Part shown: positions 22,283 to 32,459 of the stretch, piece after piece
How positions within the stretch are numbered: position 1 is the stretch's first letter
Layout: each line of letters starts with the position of its first letter
Assembly (NCBI RefSeq): GCF_030463565.1
Contig: NC_134662.1
Location: forward strand, 3,100,001-3,164,000
Source: Pelecanus crispus
Taxonomy: Eukaryota; Chordata; Aves; Pelecaniformes; Pelecanidae
DNA length: 64,000 bases
Direction of reading: 5' to 3'
Made by a program: the position numbers and the translations under genes
The notes under the pieces: generated by a model
Told to the model about the DNA's origin: nothing
Databases searched by the model: none
The model's input: the letters and a program-made list of their open reading frames with translations, nothing else

Positions 22283-24190
22283 ACACGTGCCCCACCAGAT
22301 GCTGAGCAATAGTCATAGGCAACTTTTTCACAGCAGCCTGGCATTGCCAGCAAACACTCGAGGTGTGGAGGTTTGGCCGTGAGTCCCTGTGGGAGCCCGG
22401 CACCACTCAGCATGGCCAGAGCTGTCGTTGGGTCTTGCCAGCTGCCGGCTTCACCCATTTCAGCTCCTTGCAAACGCATTGCACGCTCGTGCGCAAACCG
22501 CCGCCTCCGGGCAGCTCAGGGTGCATGGCGCATCCCGGGGCATGGGCACCTTTGGGTGCAGGGCAGGACCCGGGGAGGTTCTGGGGGTGCGGGATGGGGC
22601 TGAGCCAGTGGGACTGTGCCCGATGGGTCCCAGCGGAGCGGTGGGAGAGCCCCGCAGCGATGCCTGCAGCGGCGGGCCCAGGGGAGCATGTCAACCCCCT
22701 TGTGATTATTTATTGTTGCTGGGAGTGGGTTCAAAATACGTGGAAATGAGAAAGATGGGAGGGCAAACATTGTCCCAGGTGAGTCACAGCTGTGTGTTTT
22801 TCCTTTCCCCCCACCCTGAACTTCAGCTTTCCCTGCAGGTTGGCACATGTGGTCTGTGGCTTTTTAGAGCAAGAGAAACAGAAGGCAAAGCCTGGAATAT
22901 TTTTTTTTTATTGTTTTGCACGTTGGAGCTGGGTTTTATTCTTTTGAAAGGTCACCGGTGAGTGGGTGGGGGCCAGAATTACTGGCTGCTGAAATAGAAG
23001 GCTTTTTTACGGGACGTGCAGCACGGCTGAAACCATTCTCCTAAAATTTTATGGGCTTGCAATAAGCCAGAGGCCCTTCCTCAGGTGGACGGCTCAAGTG
23101 TCGCAGCCTTGCTCCGTCGCAGCCCGTTCCTCCCCAGCGCAGGGCGAAGGGGGCTGAGCAGCTCGGGAGGCAACGATGAAGGTTGAGCTCTAGGTCATGT
23201 GTGATCCCATTGCTTCTTGTCCACCGTATTCACCTCCCAAAATGCCCAAACATCAGCTGCCGAAAGCTGCTTGTGCTCCTGGACAGCCAACTGGTGCCGT
23301 CCAACACGTCACCGCGAGCGGGGTCCCTTCCCACCTCCAAAACCCGTGCCGTCTGCTTCACCTGAGGCTGCTATTTCTTCACGAGTCCTTCATTCCCCAA
23401 ATTTTGCAAGCTGTCCAAGAACGAACTGCAATTTTCTTGGTCCTTCACCATTTAGCATCTAGCCCCACTGCCTCGCTGGGAGCCGTTTGATGCTGGTGAG
23501 CATTTTTGGTGCCTGTTCCCCACTCCTGCTCTTATCTCAGAGGAGAAATCTGAACTTAAGGCACCTGATTATGGTGACGAATGTAGATGCAAACACACCC
23601 AGCAGCCTCCATCACCCTCCCCACGCCCGCAGGACGGGGAGACTGGCTCGACCTTGGCTCCACGGGAGGAGAAGCGGCAGCAGACAGGGACGGCACCGTC
23701 CCCTTCCCGGTGCTCCCGGTGCTCCCCACCAGCCCGCTGCAAACTCTCGACCCGACGCACGTTTTGCTGCCGGTGCTTATCGGCGCGGTGTCTCGGCCAG
23801 CTCTGCCGCTTTGTACCCCGGCGGGATTTCATGATCTTACCTCCTTATATGGCGAAACTATTCTTTTTCTAGCTTGGCATTGTTTATAGCCCCGTTGAAA
23901 ATATTTAGACTCTGGCTGGGTTCTACAATTATCTTGTAACCTGCAGGGCATATAATTACTGTTAGTTAATGTGCAATTATCTGCATCCTGTAAAATAAAG
24001 GGTTGCTGGCGATGAGGCAGCGTTCACAGCCCTTCTTGTTGTTTTCTACCATAACGTAAAAGCGAACCTGTCAAATTCCATTTTAAAATAAACATCTTTT
24101 CTTTTCCCCCGGTAAAATCTATTTGGCAAATATTGCTAAACTGGGGTTGGTGGGTTTTTTTTTTTCCTTCTCTCCTTTTTTTTTTCCCCC
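22283..24190. other. Non-coding DNA upstream of NRTN
   Basis: No gene is recognised. A donor-like TGTCCCAG|GTGAGTC at about 22779 has no matching exon. The DNA from about 23.9 kb is AT-rich, with two pyrimidine runs (24157-24187), just before the candidate TATA-like site. Confidence 0.5.
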
Positions 24191-24200
24191 ATGGAAAATG

Positions 24201-24212
24201 TATTTAAAAAGG
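24201..24212 (+). promoter_or_regulatory. TATA-like site upstream of candidate NRTN exon
   Basis: TATTTAAAAAGG lies about 110 bases before the first ATG of the candidate upstream NRTN exon and about 240 bases before that exon's splice donor. This is compatible with a proximal promoter starting near 24230. It is an eyeballed match in AT-rich surroundings and could be chance. Confidence 0.22.
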
Positions 24213-24229
24213 AGAAGTGTTTGGAGTTT

Positions 24230-24439
24230 GCAAGGAGCTGAAATAAAAAAAGGGGCCAGGAGGCAGCTGCAAGTCCGTGCTGCTTTCCGGAGCCTGTCTT
24301 TGATTGGGATTTAATGGCTGACAGCCCATTGACAGGAGCACGGACCCGATTCCCCGCTGCTCTGCCCGGCTGCAGGGTCAGTTGTAAAAATCCCAGCAGA
24401 TCCAACCTGCTTTGGATGGAGAAAATTGAATGGCGTAAG
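24230..24439 (+). other. NRTN: Candidate upstream NRTN exon, open to the NRTN frame
   Basis: The 3' border is a near-consensus donor, GGCGTAAG|GTAAGGG, at 24440. Joining it to the acceptor at 25300 gives a frame open from ATG 24314 (42 codons), or from ATG 24416 (context TTTGGATGG, 8 codons), through nine codons of the next exon into the NRTN start at 25328. The exon ends in phase 0, as required. Family members normally begin at the ATG at 25328, so this is probably a 5' untranslated exon whose frame happens to be open. A longer isoform with 26 or 17 times three extra bases, that is 51 or 17 extra residues, is possible. The 5' border is a guess. Confidence 0.4.
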
Positions 24440-25327
24440 GTAAGGGCCCGGCTCGCCTGCGAGGGTAATGCCAGCGGGGGTTTTCTATGCTTTGAGAAAC
24501 TGCTGGGCTGCACCCCCGGATGATCCGCACGGCCGAGGTGCACGCTCCCACCGCGAGCCTTGCAGCCGCGCTGGGATGGTCCAGCCTCCCCGGTCTTTTT
24601 TCCCTGAGGTTTTCATGATTTTGGCTGGTTTTGATGGAGCTGCCGCATCGGTGCACTGGTGGCGGGGAGGGATCCAGGCTCCGGTTGAGCATCTGGGTGA
24701 GAGGATGGCAGGAGCGGGCTCGCGGTGCTCTGCGCACCTTGCCGAAAGACCGGGACATCAAACCGCACCGGGCTCTGGGAGGGAGGGAGGAGGACGATGA
24801 AGCTGGGGGCTCCTTCTGCTGCTCGCCACGTCCCAAAGAGGAGATGTGCTGGGCAAAGAGGGGTCACAGGCCGGTGTGGCATGAGTTTGCCCGTCCTTTA
24901 CTCATAGCCGCCCACTGCGATATCAGTCCCTGGTGCAAGGAGACCCGGCGGGTGCGAGGGGAGGCGGGTACCCACCTGCCTGGCCAGGCTGCGTGCTCTC
25001 GGCGATGGATCGGCTGAGGGCACTGCCTTGTCCCCATTGCCACCACCAGCCCCAAGCCGCGCTCGCCCACGGTGGCCGATTTCCCCTTTGCAGTGCAGCC
25101 CTGGGCTGCACCGTATCTCCGTGCCTCAGTTTCCCTATTGCAACACTGGACGAGGCTCGGGAGGGTGGAGGGGATGAGATGGAGCCAAGAGGTCCCGCGG
25201 GAGATGGTCAGCAAGCCCGAGCCATGGGGATAGGGGGAGGGAAGAGGGGGCCGGGGGCAAAGGCCGCGTAATAAGGATATTTGTTTTGCCTGTTTTGCAG
25301 AGTTTCAATGTTCTGACTTGCTCTAAG

Positions 25328-25541
25328 ATGAAGGTATGGAAGTTTGCAGCCATTGCATCGATGCTCCTCAGTTCCATGTTATCCATTTTAGTTTGTAGAG
25401 ACATGTTCAACGGAAGCCGGAAATACAGCCCCTTGCCTTCCTCGCCGTCTTCCTCACGGGCATCCTCCTCCTCCTCGCTGCCGGCAGCTCTGCGGAGATC
25501 CCCACGGGCCCTGCAACACCACAGCTCGCTGCTCTCCCAGT
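25328..25541 (+). CDS. NRTN: Neurturin, first coding exon (signal peptide and propeptide)
   Basis: Encodes residues 1-71 plus the first base of codon 72. The exon probably begins at 25301, after the acceptor TGTTTTGCAG. Residues 1-23 (MKVWKFAAIASMLLSS... ending in Leu-Val-Cys-Arg) form a signal peptide closely matching the start of mammalian neurturin, which fixes the start codon. Residues 38-50 are a serine-rich stretch (SSPSSSRASSSSS) from a TCC-type codon run. The donor is CCCAGT|GTAAGC at 25542, phase 1. Joining to 27534 makes codon 72 TAC (Tyr) and keeps the frame. This exon supplies the secretion signal and part of the prodomain removed by furin-type cleavage. Identity is firm; only the existence of an upstream coding extension is open. 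Confidence 0.93.
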
Positions 25542-27533
25542 GTAAGCTGCTGCGCCTCTGCCCCGGGGCCGCCGTCCCTCCCGCACCCACAGGATCTGGC
25601 CCCAAAACCCCAGCGGGGCACGCTTTCGGCTCGCAAGCAAAGCCTGACGCAGCCCGGCGGGTTTATTCCCCGTTTGCTTTCCCCGCCACCCTCTCTTGCT
25701 TCTGCGCATCCCCTTATGAGTGTTTAAAGAGGAGCTCGGGGCGCAGCGGGGAGGGCTTGGGGTGGCGAGCGGGGGGTCCTGCAAAAATGCAGCCGCTGGG
25801 CACCAAACCTTGGTGCAAGCACGTCAGGAGAGGGAAACCAAATGCAAACAGCTCATCTTAATGCAAAGAAGCTGCTTTTTTAGCTCCAAATGGCTTTTTT
25901 TAAACTTTTTTTTTTCCTTTCATTTCTGCACTATTTTTACAAATGCAAAATGTCAAACAGGAGCTGAGAACAAGGGGGACCGGCTCCGCTCTGCGGGGAG
26001 GCAGCAGCTTCCCCCACCGCGCCGCTTGCCCCTTCGCGCTGGCAGCGTGCTGAAAATCTCCGGCGTGTTTGTTTTGATTCCAAACCAGAAGAACTTCTTT
26101 TTGGGTTGAAATTTGGAAATTGATGACAAGCTGTCAAATTACACTTCCCTCTTTCCTGTGCCTCCCCCGGTGCTGAGCTGAACTAATCCCGGCTTTAGGG
26201 TTAGGACAAAGGGACTTGGACGCTGCCAGCGGTGGTCGGGGACAGTTTGCATGTTGGCTGCTGGCCTTGGGGTCTTGGGGGCAACCCTTCCACCCAGCCA
26301 TAGGGAAACAGTGCAAATATTACATTTATCGGTGTTTCTCCCCAATCCCACCACGGCTTTTCTGCAGCATCATCTCTTGGTCAGGATCAGGTGGTTTTTC
26401 CACTTTTTTTTTTTCCACACATGGGGGTGATGCCACCAAAGAGCAGCACTGGTGTCTTGAATGCCTGCCAAGATGCTCTTTGCAGGCTTTTCGTCCTTTT
26501 GATATCCCAACCGCGGTGCCAGCGTCCGGCCATGCCGGAGAAGCGCAGCTGTCCCGTTCCCCGGCCGCAGCCATCTGGAAACCATGAGTGTGGCAGGAGT
26601 TGATTGTGGGTCTCCCCCGCCCCCCCAATAGTTGACTTTTAAGCGTGCACTTGATGTTGTGCAGTGGAAGGGGCTGCTTGGGACAGCTCCAGGCAGGGGA
26701 AAGCTGGTAGGGATCAAAAAAAGAAAAAAAGGCAGAAGAGGGAAAGGGGAGGGAGGGGGTTGGGGTTTTTCTGCCCTGCTGCCTTCCTGCCCTCACGGGC
26801 TGGGGGTGGCTTGGCCGTGGCCCCCGCCCCACACCCACCCTGGGCTTCCAAGGCCACGGGGATCGCTGGTTTTGGAGTTTGGGTTTTAAAGCCTTCAGGC
26901 ACCTCATGCACATCTCAAAGAAGGCTTCTGGGAGATGCTGTGGTTAGGCCACATGTTGTCGGGCTGCGGGGTTGAATTTTGCAATTTTTGCAATTGCTGC
27001 CAGGCATGGAGGGAGCTGGAAGCCAGCACCAGGGGATGGTCACCCACCCCAGGGGACCTCCATCCTGGGGGACATCCACCTGGCATGGGGGACCTCCAAC
27101 CTAGGGGGCATCTACCCATGCCAAGGGACTTCCATCCTGGGGGACATCCACCTAGCATGGGGGACCTCCAACCTGGGGGACCTCCAACCTGGGGGACATC
27201 CACCTGGCATGGGGGACCTCCAACCTGGGGGACAGCCACCAGCTCCAAGGGACCTCCATCCTGGGGGACATCCACCCGCCGCAAGTGACTCCACACTGGG
27301 GGACATCCACCTGGCCAGGGGGACCTCCAACCTGGGAGACATCCACCCATGCCAAGGGACCTCCGTCCACCTGGCCAGGGGGACCTCCAACCTGGGAGAC
27401 ATCCACCCATCCAAAGGGACCTCCGTCCACCTGGCCAGGGGAACATCCACCTACCCCAGGGGACCACCACCCGCTCTGGGGAACGTTCACCACCCCGGGG
27501 GACACCCGCTAACGTCTGCCCCTTCTGTTGCAG
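25542..27533 (+). other. NRTN: NRTN intron between the two coding exons
   Basis: An intron of 1,992 bases with GTAAGC donor and a TGCCCCTTCTGTTGCAG acceptor, interrupting codon 72 in phase 1. Its last fifth is a minisatellite (27031-27512) that ends right at the polypyrimidine tract. The frame after the first exon meets a stop at 25859-25861, so intron retention would end the protein within the propeptide and remove the growth-factor domain. Confidence 0.9.
27031..27512. repeat. Minisatellite in the NRTN intron, about 37-40-base unit
   Basis: About a dozen degenerate units alternate two half-units: GGGACCTCCAACCTGGG and GGACATCCACCTGGCATGG or close variants, with some deletions and a duplicated block at about 27310-27430. 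The last copies run to within about 20 bases of the acceptor. The array is open in all three plus-strand frames; one frame runs without a stop into the final NRTN exon (26972-27982). That can mislead gene finders into an N-terminally wrong protein. Confidence 0.92.
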
Positions 27534-27982
27534 ACAGCAGCTTGTTGGAGAGCTACACGGAGGGGGAGATCCGGCAGCTGATCTCGGCGCTGGTGGAACG
27601 CTACAGCCAGGCCATGAACTCGGGCAGCCACGAGCTGCCGCTCTTCCCCCGGGCGGGCAGCCGCAGGAAGCGTGCCCGCGCTCGCCACAAACCCTGTGCC
27701 CTGAAGGAGCTGGAAGTGAGCGTCAGCGAGCTGGGCCTGGGCTACGAGTCGGACGAGACGGTGCTTTTCCGCTACTGCAGCGGCACCTGCGAGGCGGCCG
27801 TCCGGAGCTATGACCTCTCGCTGAAGAGCATGAGGAGCAGGAGGAGGATCAAGAAGGAGAAGGTCCGGGCTCGACCCTGTTGCCGGCCGCTGGCCTACGA
27901 CGATGATGTCTCCTTCCTGGATGCCTACAACCGCTACTACACCGTCAATGAGCTCTCGGCCAAGGAGTGCGGCTGCGTGTGA
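27534..27982 (+). CDS. NRTN: Neurturin, final coding exon (propeptide end and mature factor)
   Basis: Encodes the rest of codon 72 to residue 220, then TGA. Neurturin is a secreted GDNF-family ligand that binds GFR-alpha2 and signals through RET to support neurons. The furin-type site RRKRAR (115-120) predicts a mature chain from Ala121 of 100 residues, against 102 in human. The seven cysteines of the cystine-knot fold are all present: 126, 153, 157, 187, 188, 217 and 219, the last two within KECGCV. Strong family blocks are SELGLGYESDETVLFRYC (136-153) and RPCCRPLAYDDDVSFLDA (185-202). The basic run 172-185 matches the heparan-sulphate-binding helix region. The whole precursor is 220 residues against 197 in human, the excess lying in the propeptide. 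No disabling change is seen. Confidence 0.97.
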
Positions 27983-28318
27983 AGGGCCGGGCCCACCCCC
28001 CCCCCCCAGGAGGAGCGGGCGGGAGAGGCGATGCCCCGGCCCCAAAACCCCGCTGGTCACCAGGCAGAGGGACCGGGGGCTGCGGCGGGGAGAGAGGGAC
28101 GGGCCCCAGACCTCTGGCTGGAGGAGGAGAGACTGAGCTGCTGGTGCATCCCTCAGTGTTGCCCGTCCCGCTCGCTGCACAGGACTAGAGACATGGCTGT
28201 CGGTGCCAGTGGAGGCTGCGGTTGTTGGAGCGGTGACAGCTGCTTGTGGCTTTTGTCCCCCCCGGGGATGGCCCAGGGGTCCCTGTCAGCCCCCCCGGAG
28301 GGTGACAGTGGGTGTGCA

Positions 28319-28650
28319 ACATGCACAGGTCGTGTTCTACACTGGGGGTGCATGGCATGCACGGGGTACGTTATGTGTCACACGTACAGGTCGTGTTACC
28401 GGCAGCGGGGGTGTTGCAAAGCAGGTGTCCCCTGCGCAGGGCGCGCCACGCGCAGCAGAGGTGACGGGTGCGCTGCACGCGCTGGGCGCTCCGTGTTGTG
28501 CGTTGCACAAGCGGTGTGTTTGTGCGCAGGGGGTGTTGTGCGGGTGTTGCTGCGTATGGCATGGTGCCGGTGGTGTGTGGTACTGGAGAGGGTGTGCTGC
28601 ATGCACGGTGTGTGTTACGGGGTGCATTACAGCTGTGGGGTGTGTTAGGC
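28319..28650. repeat. GT-rich imperfect repeat in NRTN 3' flank
   Basis: The plus strand is full of GTGTTG, GTGTGT, GTGCATG and GCGTTG words with no fixed period, interspersed with CACGTACAGGTCGTGTT, which occurs twice in near-identical form (around 28322 and 28380). It looks like a decayed microsatellite or minisatellite. If transcribed from NRTN it would give a GU-rich 3' untranslated segment. Confidence 0.6.
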
Positions 28651-29257
28651 GGCTGCGGGTGCCCCGTGCTGCCCCAGGACCGGGGCTGAGCCCTGCAGTC
28701 TGTAGCTGCCCTGTGCGGGGGTTTTCCAGGGTTTTGTGACAGCTGTGCTGGGGTCCCTGCGCTGCCAGGGGCAATTCGGCACCCCAAACCCCCGTGTTTG
28801 GGAGCAGAGATGCACCGACAGTGGTTTGCGCTCGGAGGAAAGGCTCTGGCTCCGCTCTCCGTGCCCGCTTGTGCCCCCTTTGCCATCGCCTTGCTCCCTG
28901 CAGCCCCAGGCTTTTCTTCTTAAAACTCACAATAATCTGAAGTAACTGGATTAACCTCCTGTCCCCCCCGCGGGCAGCTGGGCTGGAGACCTGCCACCGC
29001 CAGCGAGGTGACAGAGCCTCACGAGGCCACCAGCGAAGCCGTGGGGCTCGCCGCCCTCCGCCGGGTTTGCCAGTGCGGGCAGGAGCATCCGCGGTTCGGC
29101 GTCCCCCCGAAAGCCGGACCGGCTCTCCCGGCCGCGGCACGTGAGTATTGCCCATCGCCTCGGCGGGGCTTGAATCATGCGGGAGAAGGGACTCAGGCCT
29201 GGGGTTTGGCTCCGGTTCACATTTACAGCAGTGTCACTCTTGTTTACTCTGCGGAGA

Positions 29258-29263
29258 AATAAA
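29258..29263 (+). terminator. NRTN: Candidate poly(A) signal 1 for NRTN
   Basis: AATAAA, the first after the NRTN stop, followed within 40-70 bases by T- and GT-rich sequence (ATTTGTTGCCTGGGATTGAT). This is the best-placed signal for a 1.3-kb 3' untranslated region. The hexamer alone is weak evidence. Confidence 0.4.
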
Positions 29264-30856
29264 TGAGACCGCAGACTTTCGCATTCTCTGGGCAGGCTAT
29301 ATTTGTTGCCTGGGATTGATGGGTTTTCTCCCCTTGGCCCTCTTCCCAGAAAAAACAAATCATAAACAGAGGGAGAATATTGGTGTCATGTCCTGGGCAT
29401 TAACCAAAGCGAGGGAAAAATGCTCTGCTTGCCACCCCCCGATCGCAACGGCGGCCCAGCTCCTCAGCCCGGCTAAATGGGGGAAAAATGTCGCAGGCAC
29501 CTCCAGCCCAGCGTGGTAGCAATGAGGAGGAGTGCTTGTACAGGTGACCACCGCAGCCCGGGGATGCTGCTGCAGGATTTCGGGGAACAAGTCAGCATCC
29601 CCCGAGATGGGACAGCTCGGTTTGGGATGGGAGACAGCTTTCCCCCCGCTGGTGGGCGACCAGCAGTGCTCCCGACCTCTGCAAAGGGCCAGGCTGGTGG
29701 TTTTGGTTTTGTTTTTCCCCCTTGCGTTTCATCCAAGCGCTGCTCTTGGCTGAGTGGAGCCAGGATGTAGTGAAGCAATATAAACACCATCCTTCAGCAG
29801 GGCTGGCCGTGCAGCCGCCGTCCCCGGGAAGGCAGCCCGCTCTCTGTAACACAGAGTTTTCCCCTCGCTGTTGGGAAAGGGAGAAGGCAGCCGTGGGCGC
29901 GGGGTGCGAAACCCATCCGTGGGGCATTGCACACGCTGGTGAACCTGCACCCCGGGGATGCAAACGCTGCTGAGACCAGACAAACTCGAGCCGCGCTGCA
30001 GGTACACAGAGCTCCTGAAACAGCCTCGCAAGGTGCCGCAGCACCGCGAGGGAGAGTTTGCACCACTGGGTTTGGATGGAAACTAAAAAGATGGCCCACG
30101 ATAAGCAGCCAGGGGAAGCACAGTGGGAGCAGGATGGGGACCGCAGATGGGCAGCCGTCAGCGTGCTCACGGCAGATAAGCGGCTCGCTCTTGACTTCAA
30201 AAAAAACCCCCAAGCCCCGCACCCAAATCTAATAATAATAGCTGCACTCTCAAGGGCTTGGGTGCTTTCCAGTCCTCACTACTATAAAATTAAAATTAGT
30301 TTTGTTGCAGAAGCCTCCAGTAAAAAAAAAAAAAAAAAAGGGAACTAGAGCAATAAAGCAAGGTAAGGTGTTGCAGAAGCAGTGCAGGACCAGGCGCCAT
30401 GGGAGGAGGATTTGCAGCAGACTTCCCGGAGTTGCCCCCGCTTGTGTTGCCCTGAGCCCAAGGAGGTGGCTGGGAGGTGTCGGAGCTGTTGCATTTCCCC
30501 AAGTAGCTGTTTGCACCCTGGTTTGGGAAAGCTTTTTGCGTTGTCTAGGGATTTAGGGTGCCTTGATTTGTAGGCACCCAGCGGAGCGCGTGAGCGGGCC
30601 GACAGCTCTCCCGGCCCAAGGGGACCCTCTCGCCAGGGTCTGGCTGGCAGCAGCAGGCAGCGAGGGGCTCGGGAGCAGGCGGAGGGTGCTCGGGCACCCT
30701 GGACCCGCTCTCAGCTGCAAAACCCCCCCAGGCGCACCCATGCACAACAGAAATCCAGCTTGCAACCCACAAAACACAGGTGTGCTGGGGAAAAAAACCC
30801 GATGCAATGTACGTGTTATAAACCAACATGAACAGCTCCAATTAATCTTTTTTTCT

Positions 30857-30889
30857 CCCCCCCTTTTTTTTTTTTTTGGGGGGGGGGGG
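30857..30889. repeat. C7-T14-G12 homopolymer block
   Basis: Seven C, fourteen T and twelve G follow one another directly. The C and G runs are complementary and could pair across a T loop. Run lengths are likely to vary between individuals and are prone to sequencing error. Confidence 0.85.
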
Positions 30890-31322
30890 TGCAGCTTGGT
30901 TGCAGCTGGGATTTGCAACTGCAAAACTCCCTGACCAGGTCTCGGGGTTCTCTGGGGTGTCGCAGCCGTGGCCAAAGGATGGCTTTTGCTTGCATGTCTT
31001 CTTTTATGCGTCTCACTCAGGGCCCGTCTTCTGCATGAAGCTCCTTCGGCTCCGCTGCAGGAGCGTTGCTCGACCCGTGCCGTCCTGCACCGCTTCGCTG
31101 CCGCCTGGGCATGGAAATGTGGTTCCAATAGAAAAGCTGATATTTCCCTAATGCTTTCCATTTCTGCAGCCCTCTCTGCTGTAATAGGAGCTGGAGCTGT
31201 CCGGAAGAATGTCTACAATGCAGAAAGGGCAAAAAAGGATGGAAAATTCCCCACTCAAAGCTCCAGCAAAATCTCATCTGGCTCCTTCCTCATCATCCCA
31301 TGCATTATTTATTGTTAATAAT

Positions 31323-31328
31323 AATAAA
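31323..31328 (+). terminator. Candidate poly(A) signal 2
   Basis: AATAAA in TTGTTAATAATAATAAACAG, followed by GT-rich TGTCGGGGAGGGGTGCTTTG about 15 bases later. It lies 3.3 kb after the NRTN stop, and could serve a long NRTN form or an unseen transcript. Confidence 0.25.
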
Positions 31329-32453
31329 CAGCGTGCAACATCTGTCGGGGAGGGGTGCTTTGAGGTTGGGGTTCTTTTGCAGCTTGCCTAGCTGTTGCTG
31401 CAGCTTTGCTGTTTGCAGCGGCATCGCTCCCCAGGAGGTGAGGGTGTTTCACAGTGTTTGAAAAATCAGGTTTGGAAACATGAGGAGATGTTTAAACCTA
31501 TTCTGGTGGTTGTGACAGCGCAAAATATGAGTGTTATGTTATCCCGGCTCTCCGACAATGAGTTATGGGCCGTTTCATTGTGTTTTACTATACACATCTA
31601 TATACGTATGCGCCTGTGTTTGTGTAACGCTTGGCCGGCGCAGGAGGCGGCCAAAGCACCGTGGCTCCGGCTCTGGCTCGGATCCACCCATCACTCGCAT
31701 CGGTTGGGATCCCATTTGCTGACATGGTCTCACTCCCAATTTGGTATCTGTGAGGGGGAAACGGGTCTAACATCATTGTTTCCACTCGATGAAAGCACTG
31801 GCAAAGGGAGCCTTCCTTATTTAAACAGGTCCAGAAACTTGCTGGGAAGAAATCACTTTCCCAATTTATCAAGAGAAATTATTTTGTGGTGGTATGCAAA
31901 ACCTCAGCCTTCTTCCCTTCATAAATAGGGCTACCACATGTTTTCGTTCTTGGTTAAACAAGGCATAGCCTCAAACTTGAGGCCCAAGAGGAGGGGATAA
32001 AAAAAAAAAGGAAAAAAAAAAGAAAAGAAAGGAAATAAAGGAGACTTGTTTCACCGTCATCAGTGGGAGCAGGGTGGGAGCGCACGGTCCAGCCCGCGGC
32101 TCCGCTCGGCACCATCCGGATAAACCCATTTCCCTTCCGGTATTGTCGGGTCTGACCGACCATCTGCAGAAGTTGATGCAATGCATCTATATTTTAGATA
32201 CTCTCTATTTATTCGAAGTAACTTATGTTATTTATTTAGATACCATAGTGTGCCATCTACGTAATGCGTTCTTCCTCTCTCTCTTTTTTTTTTAATTTTA
32301 TTTATTGATCCAAATGGTGCCAAGTGCAGTTTACATTTATTACATTTTTACCATTTATTCTGAACGTTGGGGAAAAAATGCAGTATGATATTATTTTTTT
32401 TAAACAAACATAAACTCGGGAGTGATGCTGTTACATACTTATGACCAAGTGAA

Positions 32454-32459
32454 AATAAA
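32454..32459 (+). terminator. Candidate poly(A) signal 3 after AU-rich sequence
   Basis: AATAAA follows an AT-rich stretch containing ATTTA words (32200-32350) and precedes T-rich TGATTTCTCTCTGGTTATCG. The arrangement resembles the true end of a 3' untranslated region. The owning transcript is unknown; NRTN is the only gene seen upstream on this strand. Confidence 0.3.

Larger units (their letters stand above)
27983..29290 (+). other. NRTN: NRTN 3' untranslated region or flank
   Basis: GC-rich DNA follows the stop codon, starting with a C run (28007-28018). The first AATAAA on this strand is at 29258, so the 3' untranslated region may reach about 1.3 kb, longer than the short human one. A GT-rich imperfect repeat fills 28319-28650. 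Frames here (for example 272 codons at 28337-29155, minus) show no known motif. Confidence 0.5.

Noticed and set aside
26972-27982. A 336-codon frame ending in the neurturin domain with a His/Pro/Gly-rich start
   Set aside because: The first part is intronic minisatellite. The acceptor at 27533 and in-phase joining to 25541 explain the gene far better and give a proper signal peptide.
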